Of a stretch of DNA of 64,000 bases, positions 12,501-20,329 are shown in pieces. Every line of letters starts with the position of its first letter. Position 1 is the first letter of the stretch. The notes beneath the pieces are model-generated. The model worked only from the letters and a program-made list of their open reading frames with translations. It did not search any database and was not told the DNA's origin. Source of the DNA: Deltaproteobacteria bacterium (GTDB lineage: Bacteria > Acidobacteriota > Thermoanaerobaculia > Multivoradales > JAHZIX01); NCBI GenBank assembly GCA_022601195.1, contig JAHZIX010000022.1:62001-126000 (forward strand). Reading direction: 5' to 3'. Made by a program: the position numbers and the translations under genes.

Positions 12501-12822
12501 AGAAACACCCGAAAAGAGCGACGATGAATTCTAAGCCGGCAGGCAACGCCACGAGGACCCGATCCCCCTCGGTGCACTCCGCCTGGAGTGCCGTAGCTAC
12601 CGCTCGTGCTTGGCGATCCAGCTCCGCGAAGGAAAGCTGGCGGGACACCACGGTTCCTGAAGCGCTCTCTTCAGAGGCACTTTCCCCAGAAGGACTCTGA
12701 ATTGAGCGTTGAAGATCCGGATTCAGGAAGGTGAAAAGAGTCTCATCCCCGTGGAACTCAGCTCGCTCCTGGGATAGGTCGACCAGATTTTCAGCTCGAG
12801 TAGTCGGGTCCAGTTGGTTCAC
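3592..12822 (-). CDS. NRPS starter: FAAL-ACP-C-A(Ser)-PCP-C-A(Gly)
   Basis: A 3076-residue assembly-line enzyme that should begin a lipopeptide. Residues 1-600 are a fatty acyl-AMP ligase (YTSGSTGEPRG at 195; SWLPPHHDMGL). 630-705 is an acyl carrier (GLDSLG, Ser664). 728-1300 is a C domain (HHAVADLW at 901) with a low-complexity Ser/Thr/Ala insert at about 925-1003. 1335-1890 is an A domain whose ten specificity residues read DVWHISLIDK, the serine code. 1907-1975 is a PCP (FFALGGDSI, Ser1939). 2035-2490 is a C domain with FFDALLDGWS at 2171 in place of HHxxxDGWS. 2530-3045 is an A domain with code DILQLGLVWK, the glycine code, and an intact PLTxxGK end. No carrier domain follows; the protein ends in a 30-residue Glu-rich tail. 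The start is GTG (12820-12822) with no strong ribosome site. The product is inferred to be fatty acyl-Ser (or Dha)-Gly-... Confidence 0.93.
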   Translation of the reverse strand: MNQLDPTTRAENLVDLSQERAEFHGDETLFTFLNPDLQRSIQSPSGESASEESASGTVVSRQLSFAELDRQARAVATALQAECTEGDRVLVALPAGLEFIVALFGCFYAGVVAVPAHPPTLRRQRHRLRALAQDCGARLMLREPKGERTTEAPELADLSLPQRSLGELLAAGVPKLSRQWGRPRLKREGLAFLQYTSGSTGEPRGVMVTHGSLMDNLRRIRHGFGLRQGDIVGSWLPPHHDMGLVGGILEPLFSGLPAFLSSPQGFLQRPVSWLETIERHGITVSGAPDFAYRLCCRRVSEQRASELDLSSWRVAFNGAEPVLPTTLEEFGGHFTSAGFSSRAWVSCYGLAEATLLVSASPPGSSPKLVSVVTGELEQHRLVIPSDSTATAEEPLRSLVSCGVVSPGLRLEIVDPTDRQPCKEGQVGEIWLSGDSITAGYWQCPEESESSFGASLASDPATRFLRTGDLGAKLGGELWVTGRLKDLLVIRGRNHYPQDLEATAASSHRAFEGALGAAFPWPSELGPEFIVVQEVSPRYRRFHRSAGDELLAALRRGLSEEHGLQASQLVVVAPGGIPRTPSGKVRRRQCRLELAAGALSVLIASDPPVDSISRSSGATASESQQRELGGSSLLLWLRASVAAKVGTEAEEVDPSQSLAALGLDSLGATELLADLERETGVALGLRSLLEASSLKDLAKHLEEAASASSGSRLTAAGRAVLDEPTGEIVLPLSPGQQALFFSSRLVPRSSVLHLASALCIEAPRIGRRVAPPRVLDALECVLARHGALRSRIIEPSSQKGGSKVGQIGEGRFDGEAMVARNPSDRDSNDLGHGSDDLKQWIRASAEAPVDFRFQEARSWSPSRFREALEEAVEKPLDLVKGPTLRCCLWHRPEGDILLLVVHHAVADLWSLTLLWRQILAQLRVPPSSAPQGTALKSTAVKASASETSASETSASETLVPTARVAKTSSVKTSVLRNRGSETVPSRNRGLRRDSLDSRERSTHGSFEDWLQKVQGEAWQQSLEASWPFWRQRLTPLPPSLDLPFDRPPPALRRYRGEILNRLFTQADSRAEWYSWESSSRVSPVGALGSRLEAVARESEATLFMTALGAVQWLLGRWSGQKRFRMGTLDSGRGSGQQEGLVGYWVNPLVLVADLRPEESFRDHLKRLREDLLEVFEHRHFPFPWLVGRLGGESDPRRPPLISVVVTVQAAPGDGGREFSPFILGLPGHGVSVSGLPVKSVAVAQRSSQYDLNLWLAPLADGRLGARLEYDTDLFDGTTAERFLRHLEVVLGTVASDPERRLSTLSFLPPSQRHQLVLEVNDTAVGRASRAGSMGLLGRIFQQASRQPEVIAVRGMISDSSLADGAASGSGFSARDLSYGELMEESARLAARFGELGVGEDDLVALLLDRSVEMVVCVVAVLRCGAAFLPLDPADPPQRLRSLLRSVHPRVVVAMGETEVSRVGCATFDLRRWAASRRVGDPRGARPPSAEGLLPEEGIGAAMLRPANHPDSLAYVLFTSGSTGQPKAAMNSHRGLLNRLRWMQRAYPIGPRDRILQKTPLTFDVSVWELLWPLMTGARLVLAPVGSHRDPQFLARQVARQGISVIHFVPSLLGPFLQEAVVSSLSSLRWVISSGEALSAELCRQFYLRMPPGARLENLYGPTEAAIDVSSWPCPSKGPWDSVPIGCPIDQTHLLLLDGLGDVAAVGAVGELAIGGANLGRGYRRGPRRTAESFRPDPYGLFGAGSRLYHTGDLARRRPDGCVLFLGRRDHQVKIRGVRIELGEVEAALTTHPAIGEAVVAIFSEDAEGSAQADDEASGGSSVRRFSANPRSNAGPARLAAYFTAVGEVPPGAALRSHLARLLPPAMIPSHWIPLAELPRTASGKLDRRRLPSPHRPALRSHPPVPPETPLQKQVAAVWTEVLGVADISIDDDFFALGGDSIRSLQIRSRLEAAGYAVRLEDIHRRGTIRSLAASLVPPLGNTSSALGVATAGGSGPTESKRNESSSSESGVLGSRPTEPFSLVEEVDRRRLPESLEDALPLARTQSGVIFHSQFDPTSPMYRDLLVCGLAGPYHRDLLTQSIQRAVDRHPMLRTAFDLANYSEPLQLVHRQAQGTLEEFDLSAVAGTSWRERLEAWIDQEMRRPLPWQDPPGLRFIAVLEPGQSQFAFALSFFDALLDGWSAASLIREILKGYDLLLSGDRLPSDSPAVSFREFVAAEVEKLGSSRARRRFSRILEEAPVSRLPRWCRETGTAGREGGSSAAAPTNLPVTLPAALRRGLEALARTLQVPVKQVLLAAHLLALGRLLGQDRVLTGLETHGRPEIPGSEEVLGMHMNILPFVVNLAGLSLVELVLEVATREGDLLKDRRFPFSEMGRGSSKASRENSEVPGGPARRLGDASQGRPGAVIESIFNFTHFHVLASLADLRRLKVQEAFGSNQTSFPLRAEFSRHPLTGELALSLVAGGEEAGRGELAGARLAAIAGFFRRSLEALSQGDATGVAAVSLLSPAERQQLLVEVNDTVSPRMLPPTLPRAFSVWARRQPESPALVGVEGGRRVQLTYREVAVAAQSLATRLVEAGAGRETVVAVLCQRSLGAVIGLLGILQAGAAYLPLDPRDPRERWTQLLEDSGAELLLLGAGFAPVEGSPPTLSLSPAPSLPAQSEVLQVEGSVAGPDDLAYVLYTSGSTGHPKGVEVTHGAIINLLGAMAGELEMRSGESFLALTQLTFDISLLELFGPLVTGGTVVLSSVEECLEADLSSNLGRKLSSGAGASWIDASWTGIHLVQATPSAWQALWAHGFRGQPGQRWLSGGESLEAGLSRDLSRGKTRLWNLYGPTEATVWATTWRVSPQASRVFLGRPLSNTQVYVVDPRGMPVPVGTTGELWLGGAGLARGYRREARLTAEFFVPDALSGGAGRRLYRTGDLVRLQPPENQLVFMGRKDHQLKIRGHRIEPGEIEVQLGRLPEVERSVVVARETAPGHTALVAYYTTGSVAPTSQRQLREALRRFLPAALIPSRFVLLDTFPLTRHGKIDRLQLPDPALPPPPTEVLQRMLQELEQLEDEKVNELLETSTGELGSN
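9956..10000 (-). repeat. three tandem 15-base repeats inside the first C domain of the NRPS
   Basis: Three consecutive copies of gtctccgaagcactg on the plus strand, in frame, encode repeated SASET units on the minus strand (about residues 943-956). They lie in a Ser/Thr/Ala-rich insert just after the HHAVADLW active site of C1. The 15-base unit keeps the frame, so copy-number change would only lengthen or shorten a surface loop. Confidence 0.85.
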
Positions 12823-13073
12823 GGTGCATCTTGGGGGGGCACCTAGTTTTCTACCGGGGAATTTCTACCAAAAGCCTCACTACCTTGAGCACGATGGTCC
12901 TAAACTCGATGGCCATCAGCTCGATGGCCAGGAATCGCAGAGAAAGACTCCGAGGAAAGGTCCGTGGCCAGCAGCGCCTCTCAACCGGGAAAGCCCGAAG
13001 GCGCGAAGCCTAAGCGACCGACGCCCCACAGGCTGCGGGAGGAGCACTCGAGAGATGGCCTAAGCTGCTCTCC

Positions 13074-15071
13074 CTAGACCTGAAAAACCTCCGCCATGCG
13101 CTTGAGCCGATCCGCCTCGTTGGCCAATGCCAAAGTTGCCGACGAGAGCTGTTCCGCGGAGGCCAGATTCTGCTGCGCCACCAGGGCGATCCTCTCCACC
13201 GCCTTGACGACCAAGTCTCCACCCTGCTTCTGTTCCCGGCTGCCGTCGGCGACCTGCTGCGTCATTCGATTCATGACATCGACGGATCCGATGATTTCAC
13301 CAGCACCGTTGGCTTGCTCTTTAGCGGCGATGGTCAGCTGCCGGGTCACGTATTGCATGTTGGCTGAGGTCGAGACGATCTGAGCAGCACCGCTGGACTG
13401 TTCTTTGGTGGCTGAGTAGACCTCTGCGACCAAATCCGTCGTCTTCTTGACGGACCCGACGATGTCATCTAGAACACTCCGGGTCAGACCTACCGCCTGT
13501 TCCGTATCGGACTGAACCCGCTCGATGAATCCGGAGATCTCGCGAGTCGAGGCCACCGACCGCTCCGCCAATCGCTTGACCTCTTCCGCAACCACGGCGA
13601 ACCCCTTACCCGCATCCCCCGCGTGAGCAGCCTCGATAGCGGCGTTGAGAGCCAACAGATTGGTCTGGTCAGCAATGTCTTCGATGATCCGAACGATCTT
13701 GCCGATGTCCTGACTCGAGGTGCCGATGGAGAGAATCACCCGACTCAGCTCCTCGCCCCCCTCGCTGGCGAGGACTGCGGCTCGCCGGGAAACCTCATCC
13801 ACCACCTTGACCTTGGCCTCGATGGAGTTGATGGAGGCGGTCATTTCTTCGATGGTGGCAGAAGTCTCTTCCACTGAAGTGAGAAGCTCTTCGGAGCTTC
13901 TAGCCACCTGTTCGATAGAAACTCCCATCTCCTGAATGGAAGCCGAGGTCTGGTCCACCGTCGTCGCCAGGGATCCGGAACTCTCGGCGACGCTGTCGAT
14001 CTGTGCGGCCATCTCCACCATGGTGGTGGAGGTCTCCTCCGTTGAGGTGCTCTGGGTCTTGGCTCCAGCGGTAATCTGGCTAGAAGAAGCCGAGATCTCA
14101 TCCGCCGAGGTGGCCACTTGGGCCGAAGCTTCCTTGACGTCCCCGATCATTTTTCTCAGGTTCTGAATCATGCCGCTGAGAGCGACACCGAAGCTATCCC
14201 GATCGGAACGGGGGCGCGGCTCCACGGTCAAATCCCCGCTCGCCACCGCCTTGGTCACCCCTTCCATCTCGTGCAGGTACATGAGCATGCGCTGCATTGC
14301 GCCCTGTAGCTGGCCGATCTCATCCTGAGAGGTGATGGTGATCCGGCTGCTCATATCGCCCTCGGCCAAGCGGTCTGCGACCTCCGCCGCCTCCCCTACC
14401 GCCGAGGTGACCGAACGGGTGACGATGCGAGCGATCAGGATCATCGAAACCAGGGCGAATAGGATGATCCCTGCGATGGACAGGACGGAGTTGCGCCGCC
14501 GAACGTTGGCCTCATCAAAGGCGCTGGTAAGACGGGATCGCATGGTCCCTTCGAGGGCTTCGAGGAGATCGCTGAGCTTCCCTGAGGAGCTCGAAACCAG
14601 GGCCTGGAGATCTGCCGGCCCCACGCTGCTGGATTCCTCTTCGTCGCTGCTATTCTGGCTCGCCCATTGTCGTGCAGCGTCGAAGTAGGTGTCCTGCACA
14701 GTCTGAATTTCCTGGATCACTCGCGACTCGTCATTTTGAGCCTCGGGATTGGCCCACTGATCCAATTTTCCCCGGAAATCGCCTCGTAACCGTTCGGCCT
14801 CTCTCTGGGCGTCCTGGTCACCGCCGAAAACCCAGTCCAAGACTTGCCCTTCGATCTCCACTTGTAAGTCCGACAGATCCCGAGCCCTCTCGAGGTCCGC
14901 CACGAAGCCCGTGGCCTCTTCGCCGTCTTTGTCGCTGGAATAGACGTCACTGGCCAGTTGGTCGTCTTTGACGTAAGACCTGTAGGTGACTCCTAGAATC
15001 ACCACGAAGGCCACCAGGGCCAGCCACAGCAGCAGCAGGATTCTGCGACCGAGCTTCAAGTTGGAGAACAT
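13074..15071 (-). CDS. methyl-accepting chemotaxis protein
   Basis: A 665-residue chemoreceptor. TM1 is at about 9-29, followed by a roughly 165-residue, strongly helical and acidic periplasmic region (30-195) that I do not match to a named ligand domain. TM2 is at about 196-218. A HAMP segment runs 215-270 with a second HAMP-like stretch ([12 protein letters not shown]) to about 320. The long signalling helices follow, with the hallmark hairpin tip [20 protein letters not shown] and [14 protein letters not shown]. There is no NWETF-type CheR-binding tail (it ends [10 protein letters not shown]). No chemotaxis core genes (cheA, cheW) are in the window, so it must work with a system encoded elsewhere. 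It starts 15 bases after the small PstS-like gene, so the two are probably co-transcribed and the PstS-like protein may present a ligand to it. GAGGCGAGG just precedes the ATG. Confidence 0.93.
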   Translation of the reverse strand: MFSNLKLGRRILLLLWLALVAFVVILGVTYRSYVKDDQLASDVYSSDKDGEEATGFVADLERARDLSDLQVEIEGQVLDWVFGGDQDAQREAERLRGDFRGKLDQWANPEAQNDESRVIQEIQTVQDTYFDAARQWASQNSSDEEESSSVGPADLQALVSSSSGKLSDLLEALEGTMRSRLTSAFDEANVRRRNSVLSIAGIILFALVSMILIARIVTRSVTSAVGEAAEVADRLAEGDMSSRITITSQDEIGQLQGAMQRMLMYLHEMEGVTKAVASGDLTVEPRPRSDRDSFGVALSGMIQNLRKMIGDVKEASAQVATSADEISASSSQITAGAKTQSTSTEETSTTMVEMAAQIDSVAESSGSLATTVDQTSASIQEMGVSIEQVARSSEELLTSVEETSATIEEMTASINSIEAKVKVVDEVSRRAAVLASEGGEELSRVILSIGTSSQDIGKIVRIIEDIADQTNLLALNAAIEAAHAGDAGKGFAVVAEEVKRLAERSVASTREISGFIERVQSDTEQAVGLTRSVLDDIVGSVKKTTDLVAEVYSATKEQSSGAAQIVSTSANMQYVTRQLTIAAKEQANGAGEIIGSVDVMNRMTQQVADGSREQKQGGDLVVKAVERIALVAQQNLASAEQLSSATLALANEADRLKRMAEVFQV

Positions 15072-15086
15072 CCTCGCCTCTACTTC

Positions 15087-15530
15087 CTAATCCACCGGCT
15101 TCAGGGCCTTGACGCCCTTGCGAAGCTTCGCTCCCACCGTTACATAGCCGATTCCGCCAGGGGTGCGAGCGACAAACTTCATCACCTCTTCGTCGGAACC
15201 ATATTCCTTTGGCTTGACCGCCCGGCCAGAGTACCTCTCTCGCTCCCAGAAACTGCGGAGATGAGAGAGAGAAATCTTCTCACCATGGATCCGAGCGTGA
15301 AACGCCGCTCTGACCTCAGCTTCGATTTTTTGGCCTACAACCTCTACTCTCGGTCCCTTCGGCCAATCTTCCCACTTGGTCTCCAGCTTTCGATACATTT
15401 GCCGCACTTCTTCACGAGGCAATCCATCGACGGGGTTTTCAGAATTGACGACCAGCAGAAAGCTAGCCGCCTCCAATTCCACCGCCTGTGCGCTCAAGAA
15501 CAGAGTAGCGCAAAATAGCAAACAAAACAT
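15087..15530 (-). CDS. small periplasmic phosphate-binding-like (PstS-type) protein
   Basis: About 147 residues with a signal peptide (MFCLLFCATLFLSAQAVELEA). The mature part begins with FLLVVNSENPVDGLPREEV and later has the typical GGIGYVTV strand of type-2 periplasmic binding proteins. It is about half the length of PstS, matching the small single-domain phosphate-binding-like proteins often found beside sensor genes. A longer frame begins with TTG at 15548, but the ATG at 15530 places the hydrophobic signal core directly at the N-terminus. No phosphate transporter genes are nearby. It lies 15 bases upstream of a chemoreceptor gene, so a sensory role as ligand-binding partner is more likely than transport. 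The ligand is not known. Confidence 0.72.
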   Translation of the reverse strand: MFCLLFCATLFLSAQAVELEAASFLLVVNSENPVDGLPREEVRQMYRKLETKWEDWPKGPRVEVVGQKIEAEVRAAFHARIHGEKISLSHLRSFWERERYSGRAVKPKEYGSDEEVMKFVARTPGGIGYVTVGAKLRKGVKALKPVD

Positions 15531-15611
15531 GTGACTCACTTCACGCAAAGTATAGCGATTTCTGCGATTGTCGGCGATACAAACTACCTGCCGACAGACC
15601 CGGAATCAAAG

Positions 15612-18125
15612 TCAGGAGCTACCGAACCGATCGATCAGCTCCTCCGCTGCACTCACCTTCAAGGGCCGGGCGAACAGGAAACCCTGTCCATAGCTGCAGT
15701 CGAATCCTTGCAATACCTCCAACTGCTCCCAGGTCTCGATCCCCTCGGCCATCACTTCCATGTCCAGAGCATGAGCTAGGGCCACAATGGTGCGTACGAT
15801 CTCAGCGCTATCGGTGCTGGTCATTCGTAGGTCTCGAACGAAGGACCGATCGATCTTGAGGGAGTGGACCGGAAAACGATGTAGGGCGCTCAGCGAGGAG
15901 TACCCGGTGCCAAAATCATCGATGTGAAGTTGAACCCCTTGCCCTCTCAGGTGGTTCAGGATCTCGACGGTGGCCTCGGGGCTCTTCATCATGACCCCTT
16001 CGGTAATCTCCAGGTGCAGGGCTCCCGGCGATAGGCTGGCGTCGTATAGAGCCCCTTCGACAAGCTTGACGAAGGCTGGGTGAGAGAGCTGCTGGCCTGC
16101 GACGTTGACGGTCATCGCCAGAGGTCGCTGGGAGGAGAAACGATCCTGCCAGAACTGCGCCTGCCGGCAAGCTTGCCGCAACACCCATTCACCGATGGGT
16201 AGGATCAAGCCGGCTTCGGCGGCGAAAGGGAGGTAGTCGCCCGGATAGATGGTGCCGCGGTCCGGGTGTTGCCAACGAATCAGGCTTTCGAAGCCCCATA
16301 AGTTGCCATCCCGCAATGAGTAAATGGGCTGATAGTGGAGCTCGAACTCTTCCCGTTCCACGGCTCGCCGTAGATCGCCCTCGAGGCGCAGCATACCCAC
16401 CGCGGAGACATGCATGGCGGCATCGAATACGACGGGCCGCCCCAAAGATTGGGCTTTGGCCCGGTACATAGCCGTATCCGCGTCCCGCAACAGGTCTTCT
16501 GCTCTCTCGTAGTCCGAATGGCTCAGGGCTATACCGATGCTGGCAGCAGCGAAGACCTCGTGCCCTCCCAGGTCAAAGGGCCTCCGCAGGTCCTTTTGGA
16601 TTCGGCCAGCGACCTCTGTCGCCCTGGCGAGCTCATCGATATCGTCGATGAGAATGGCGAACTCGTCCCCGCCCAGCCTGGCCACCGTATCTCCTAGCCG
16701 TAGACAATCATCGAGCCTTCTCGCCACGAGCTTCAACAGCTCGTCGCCCAACATATGACCGAGACTGTCGTTGACGACCTTGAACCGATCGAGATCGAGA
16801 AAGAGGACAGCGAATAGACTGGTAGCGCGGCGTTTGGAGCGGGAAAGAGCATTCCCCAACCGATCCAGGAAGAGTGCCCGATTGGGCAGCCCGGTCAGGG
16901 CATCGTGAAGGGCATCGTGGACGAGCTGCTGCTCCGCTTGCTTGCGCTCGGTGATATCGGTAAGAGATCCCGCCATCCGATAGGGTTTCCCCGCTTCATC
17001 CCGTACCGCCAGCCCCCGACTCAATGTCCATCGATAATCCCCGGTGGGGCGCCGAATCCGGTGCTCATTCTCGAAGTGTGGGCTCCTCCCCTGAAGATGA
17101 GCATCGAGTTGGGCACGCAGCAACTCCACCTCTTCCGGATGCACCAAACGAAGCCAATCCTCCAGGGTCGTCCCGACTTCCTGATCTTCCTCGAAACCTA
17201 CAATGGACTTCCAGCGGCGAGAATAGTGCACAACTCCCGATCGCAAATCCCAATCCCACAGACCATCGTTGGCTCCCTTGGCAGCCAAGGCATAGCGCAG
17301 CTCGGAATCCCGCAGGGCATCCTCAGATGCTCGCCGCTCCGTGATGTCCCAGACGACCATCACCTCTTCCGGAACCTCTTCTGGCACTGCTCCGGACAGT
17401 TCTCGGGGTACCTCTCTGAGCTCCAGGGCTGGTTTCCGTCGCAGAGAGGAACAAGAGAGGAGAACCGGGAAGACGGAGCCGTCTCTGCGTCGATGCAATC
17501 CTTCCCACTGTCCCCCGTCGGCCAATTCCTCTCGGGTGCACCGCTCCTCCGGGGTACCCTGCATTGGCACCGCCGACGGCTCAGCGAAAATGACCTTGCG
17601 ATCCTGTTGGAGAATCTCCTCCCGGGTATAGCCGTAGGTCTCCAAAAAAGCGTCGTTGACGTAAATGATCTCTTGATTGGGCCCTACGATGAGGACGGCT
17701 TCATTGATCGTGGCGACCGCATGGGAAAGAAGCTCGAGCTCACGAGAAGCAGCACGTTTCTGAAGAGCCTTCTCAACAGTGATCGGCAATATAGTGAGGT
17801 ATTTGCGACCTAAATCCTTAATCAAATAGTCATAAGCACCCGCCCGCATCGCCTGTACGGCAATCTCTTCATCCCCCGCCCCAGTAATCACGACAATGGG
17901 GATGTCGCAGCTACGCCGAAACAACTCCATCGCCGTTCCGTCGGGGAGATGAAAATCCGATATGACGATATCGAACTTCTTCTCTTCCAGGAGACGATGA
18001 GCCGTTCGAATAGAAGGTGTTAAAGAATAGACATATGGCAAGTTTCGATCGTCCACCAAACGTTCGAAAGCCATTTGATCTACCTGGTCATCCTCAACCA
18101 AAAGAATTTGTATCGTGGACGCCAT
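15612..18125 (-). CDS. response regulator-PAS-PAS-GGDEF-EAL cyclic-di-GMP enzyme
   Basis: An 837-residue soluble signalling protein. Residues 5-120 are a receiver (acidic pocket E11/D12/D13, phospho-acceptor D57 in ISDFHLPDG). 135-265 is PAS 1 (ITERRASED at its end). 272-398 is PAS 2 (ends DITERKQAE). 405-575 is the diguanylate cyclase domain with intact GGDEF at 485-489 and an RxxD product-inhibition site (RLGD, 476-479). 585-830 is the phosphodiesterase domain, with the EAL motif as ESL (613-615), DDFGTGYSS at 736, KIDRSFV and EGIET. Both enzymatic halves look complete, so it could make or break cyclic-di-GMP under control of phosphorylation and PAS ligands. It lies 93 bases downstream of the histidine kinase/regulator pair on the same strand, which makes that kinase a plausible phosphate donor. 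No strong ribosome site precedes the ATG. Confidence 0.94.
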   Translation of the reverse strand: MASTIQILLVEDDQVDQMAFERLVDDRNLPYVYSLTPSIRTAHRLLEEKKFDIVISDFHLPDGTAMELFRRSCDIPIVVITGAGDEEIAVQAMRAGAYDYLIKDLGRKYLTILPITVEKALQKRAASRELELLSHAVATINEAVLIVGPNQEIIYVNDAFLETYGYTREEILQQDRKVIFAEPSAVPMQGTPEERCTREELADGGQWEGLHRRRDGSVFPVLLSCSSLRRKPALELREVPRELSGAVPEEVPEEVMVVWDITERRASEDALRDSELRYALAAKGANDGLWDWDLRSGVVHYSRRWKSIVGFEEDQEVGTTLEDWLRLVHPEEVELLRAQLDAHLQGRSPHFENEHRIRRPTGDYRWTLSRGLAVRDEAGKPYRMAGSLTDITERKQAEQQLVHDALHDALTGLPNRALFLDRLGNALSRSKRRATSLFAVLFLDLDRFKVVNDSLGHMLGDELLKLVARRLDDCLRLGDTVARLGGDEFAILIDDIDELARATEVAGRIQKDLRRPFDLGGHEVFAAASIGIALSHSDYERAEDLLRDADTAMYRAKAQSLGRPVVFDAAMHVSAVGMLRLEGDLRRAVEREEFELHYQPIYSLRDGNLWGFESLIRWQHPDRGTIYPGDYLPFAAEAGLILPIGEWVLRQACRQAQFWQDRFSSQRPLAMTVNVAGQQLSHPAFVKLVEGALYDASLSPGALHLEITEGVMMKSPEATVEILNHLRGQGVQLHIDDFGTGYSSLSALHRFPVHSLKIDRSFVRDLRMTSTDSAEIVRTIVALAHALDMEVMAEGIETWEQLEVLQGFDCSYGQGFLFARPLKVSAAEELIDRFGSS

Positions 18126-18218
18126 GATGGTCTGTTTTGCTAATGCTCTTTTCGGCGGGAAAGGAGGAGGAACTAAGCCCTCGAGATTCTCGATGGAACC
18201 TCCCTCACTCCAGGAGAG

Positions 18219-18629
18219 CTATCGAGGTAGTTCACTCAACTCCCAATAGGAATCGATCGTCTTGATAATCTCCACAAATCTATTGTACCCAATCGGTTTG
18301 ATCATGTATCCGGCAGCGCACAAGGAGAAACTCTCTTCGCATTCCTGCCGACTGCGCGACGTTGTCATGATGATAACCGGCAGAGATTTCCAATCACCCT
18401 CTTCGCGAAGGGCGCGAAGAACCTCCAGGCCATTCATTCGAGGAAGGTCGAGATCCAGCAGTACCATCCGAGGCAGAGTTTTCTCCGGATCCGAAAGATA
18501 GGCGAGAGCCTCCACACCGTCGGAAACAACTTCTAGCTCTGCTGCCTTACCCAGCTCCGAGAAAGCTCGGCGGGCGCGCATCGCGTCCACCTTGTCATCT
18601 TCGACCAATAGGACTGGACGCTTGTTCAC
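18219..18629 (-). CDS. single-domain response regulator (CheY/Rcp1-like)
   Basis: 136 residues, one receiver domain only: acidic pocket (VLLVEDDKVD), phospho-acceptor D59 in VLLDLDLPRMNGLEVL, conserved Thr in IIMTTSR and the Lys-Pro pair (MIKPIGY). The length and the RxxNxLEVLR-like helix match the Rcp1 class, which pairs with phytochrome-like kinases. It starts with GTG in a GTGA overlap with the stop of the upstream kinase gene, so translation is coupled and the pair is almost certainly a two-component system. There is no output domain; it may pass phosphate on or bind another protein. Confidence 0.93.
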   Translation of the reverse strand: MNKRPVLLVEDDKVDAMRARRAFSELGKAAELEVVSDGVEALAYLSDPEKTLPRMVLLDLDLPRMNGLEVLRALREEGDWKSLPVIIMTTSRSRQECEESFSLCAAGYMIKPIGYNRFVEIIKTIDSYWELSELPR

Positions 18630-20056
18630 CGATCTCCTTCCCCGGGATCCAGATCCTGTTCTTCGGACAGTTCTGCTGGCCAGGTAAAACGAATCGTCGT
18701 GCCTCGTCCCTCTCCAGATTCCAGCGCCACCTCACACCCTTCCTCCTTGACGATGCGCTGGACCAGTGGCAAACCTACGCCTGTACTCTCGAGCACATCC
18801 CGAGACTGGAGGGTCTGGAACATCTGGAAGACCTTCTCATGAAACTGGGCCGGTATTCCGGGCCCGTCATCGGAGACGGCAAACTCATATGTGCTGCTGC
18901 GGGTCCTGGCTGAGACAACTATTTTTCCGGATTGTCGATCATGGTGCTTGATCGCATTACTGATGAGGTTGGAGAAAACCTGCTGTAAGCGTACTTTTTT
19001 GGTGTGAAACACCGGTAATTCGCCTTCGGTTCGAATCTCGAACTCCTCTGGGGGTGCTAGAAGCTCACTCACTTCAGCGACCAATTGGCCCACATCCACG
19101 AGCTGTAGCTCGGAGTCCATCCGGCCCGCCCGGGCATATTCCAGTATTCCCTGAATAAGCCCTTCCATGCGCTTGGCGCGCCCCTGCAGCAGCTGCAAGC
19201 GTTCAGCGGTCTCCTCGGGAAGATTGCCGATCGCCTCGAGATCTTCCTCGATCCAACCGGCGAGGGTTGAGATGCCCCGCAGCGGAGCCTTGAGATCGTG
19301 GGAGGTTGCCCGCGCGAAGTGATCCAACTCGCGATTGCTGCGTTCCAACTCTCTTTGCCGCAGCTCGATTTGATCCAGCATGTTGTTGAAGACATCCCGC
19401 AGGGTCGCTATTTCATCTCGCCCGATGGTGCGCACTCGAAGGGAATAGTCCCCTTCACAGGAGATCTTGCGAGCCACATCCGCCAGCTCCAAGATCGGGC
19501 CAGAGACCACTCGGCCCAAAAGAAAGGAGATGATTCCGGAAACGAGAATCACGCCGGCAAAAACCAGCAGCATGTTCCGAAGGTAGTTCTTGATGGTCCG
19601 GTCGAGAGTCTCGGTGCTGAATCGAAGATGCACCGTGCCCAGCCGATCTTCTTGGTCGATGACGGGAACGATGACCTTCAGATATCCGTCCCGAAAGCCA
19701 TCAATCTCGTCGCCCGGGTCGGGCTGTCCAAAACTCAGGTCGCCGCGCATGTGGTGCGCTACTACATCCCCTTGGGAATTGAGGATATAACCTTCTAGGA
19801 ATGCATAGTGACTGTCCAACACCTCCAGGGTGTCCTGTGAATCTTCGTGATTCTCGAACAGAAGGGAGACGACGTTGTAGGCACCGACGAGTTGGGCGAC
19901 GGCTTCGGAGCTGACCTCGAGTTCCTGCTTAAAAATTCGCAGGTCATTGATGATAATCAACGAAAAGGCAATGCCCAAACCGAGAAGGTTGGTCACCAGA
20001 ATCGTAGCGATTATCTTGCTTCGAATCGAATGCCGGTCAAGAAGGCTCATCTTCAA
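18626..20056 (-). CDS. membrane sensor histidine kinase with HAMP domain
   Basis: 476 residues. TM1 (about 13-35) and TM2 (about 161-182) enclose a roughly 125-residue periplasmic sensor that resembles the CHASE8 type (conserved segment AYNVVSLLFENHEDSQDTL). HAMP is at 182-235, HisKA has H253 in SHDLKAPLRG, and the ATPase domain has an N box (NLISNAIKHH), a G box (SDDGPGIP) and a second G box (GVGLPLVQ). The phytochrome-type HisKA sequence suits the Rcp1-like regulator encoded directly downstream in overlap. It is divergent from the YpdA-like gene at 20330. The ligand is unknown. It is the first gene of a signalling group that runs leftward to 13074. Confidence 0.93.
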   Translation of the reverse strand: MKMSLLDRHSIRSKIIATILVTNLLGLGIAFSLIIINDLRIFKQELEVSSEAVAQLVGAYNVVSLLFENHEDSQDTLEVLDSHYAFLEGYILNSQGDVVAHHMRGDLSFGQPDPGDEIDGFRDGYLKVIVPVIDQEDRLGTVHLRFSTETLDRTIKNYLRNMLLVFAGVILVSGIISFLLGRVVSGPILELADVARKISCEGDYSLRVRTIGRDEIATLRDVFNNMLDQIELRQRELERSNRELDHFARATSHDLKAPLRGISTLAGWIEEDLEAIGNLPEETAERLQLLQGRAKRMEGLIQGILEYARAGRMDSELQLVDVGQLVAEVSELLAPPEEFEIRTEGELPVFHTKKVRLQQVFSNLISNAIKHHDRQSGKIVVSARTRSSTYEFAVSDDGPGIPAQFHEKVFQMFQTLQSRDVLESTGVGLPLVQRIVKEEGCEVALESGEGRGTTIRFTWPAELSEEQDLDPGEGDR

Positions 20057-20329
20057 GTTTCAGAACGGACCCACGGCATGAGTTGCTCTAAGAGCTCTCG
20101 GTCTGCCGGAATCCGAACTACCCCCCTCCAAAACACAAAACAACTTCGCCAACGATCTCGGAGAGATCGAAGCTGACGAAGGCCATGCAGCGGTACGGCA
20201 CAGAGTATAGAGCGAAATAGCTTAACCGGTCGAATGAAAGATAGATATTCGACGATCCTGATATCCTCTCTCGCCCACGGGACCTACCTGTGGAACCTGC
20301 CCCGTAGACCTTCTTATGAGAAGAATGAA

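Noticed and set aside
16905..17813. Plus-strand frame of 302 codons opposite the GGDEF-EAL gene
   Set aside because: The minus strand encodes intact PAS and GGDEF motifs here; the plus frame has no ribosome site or family features.
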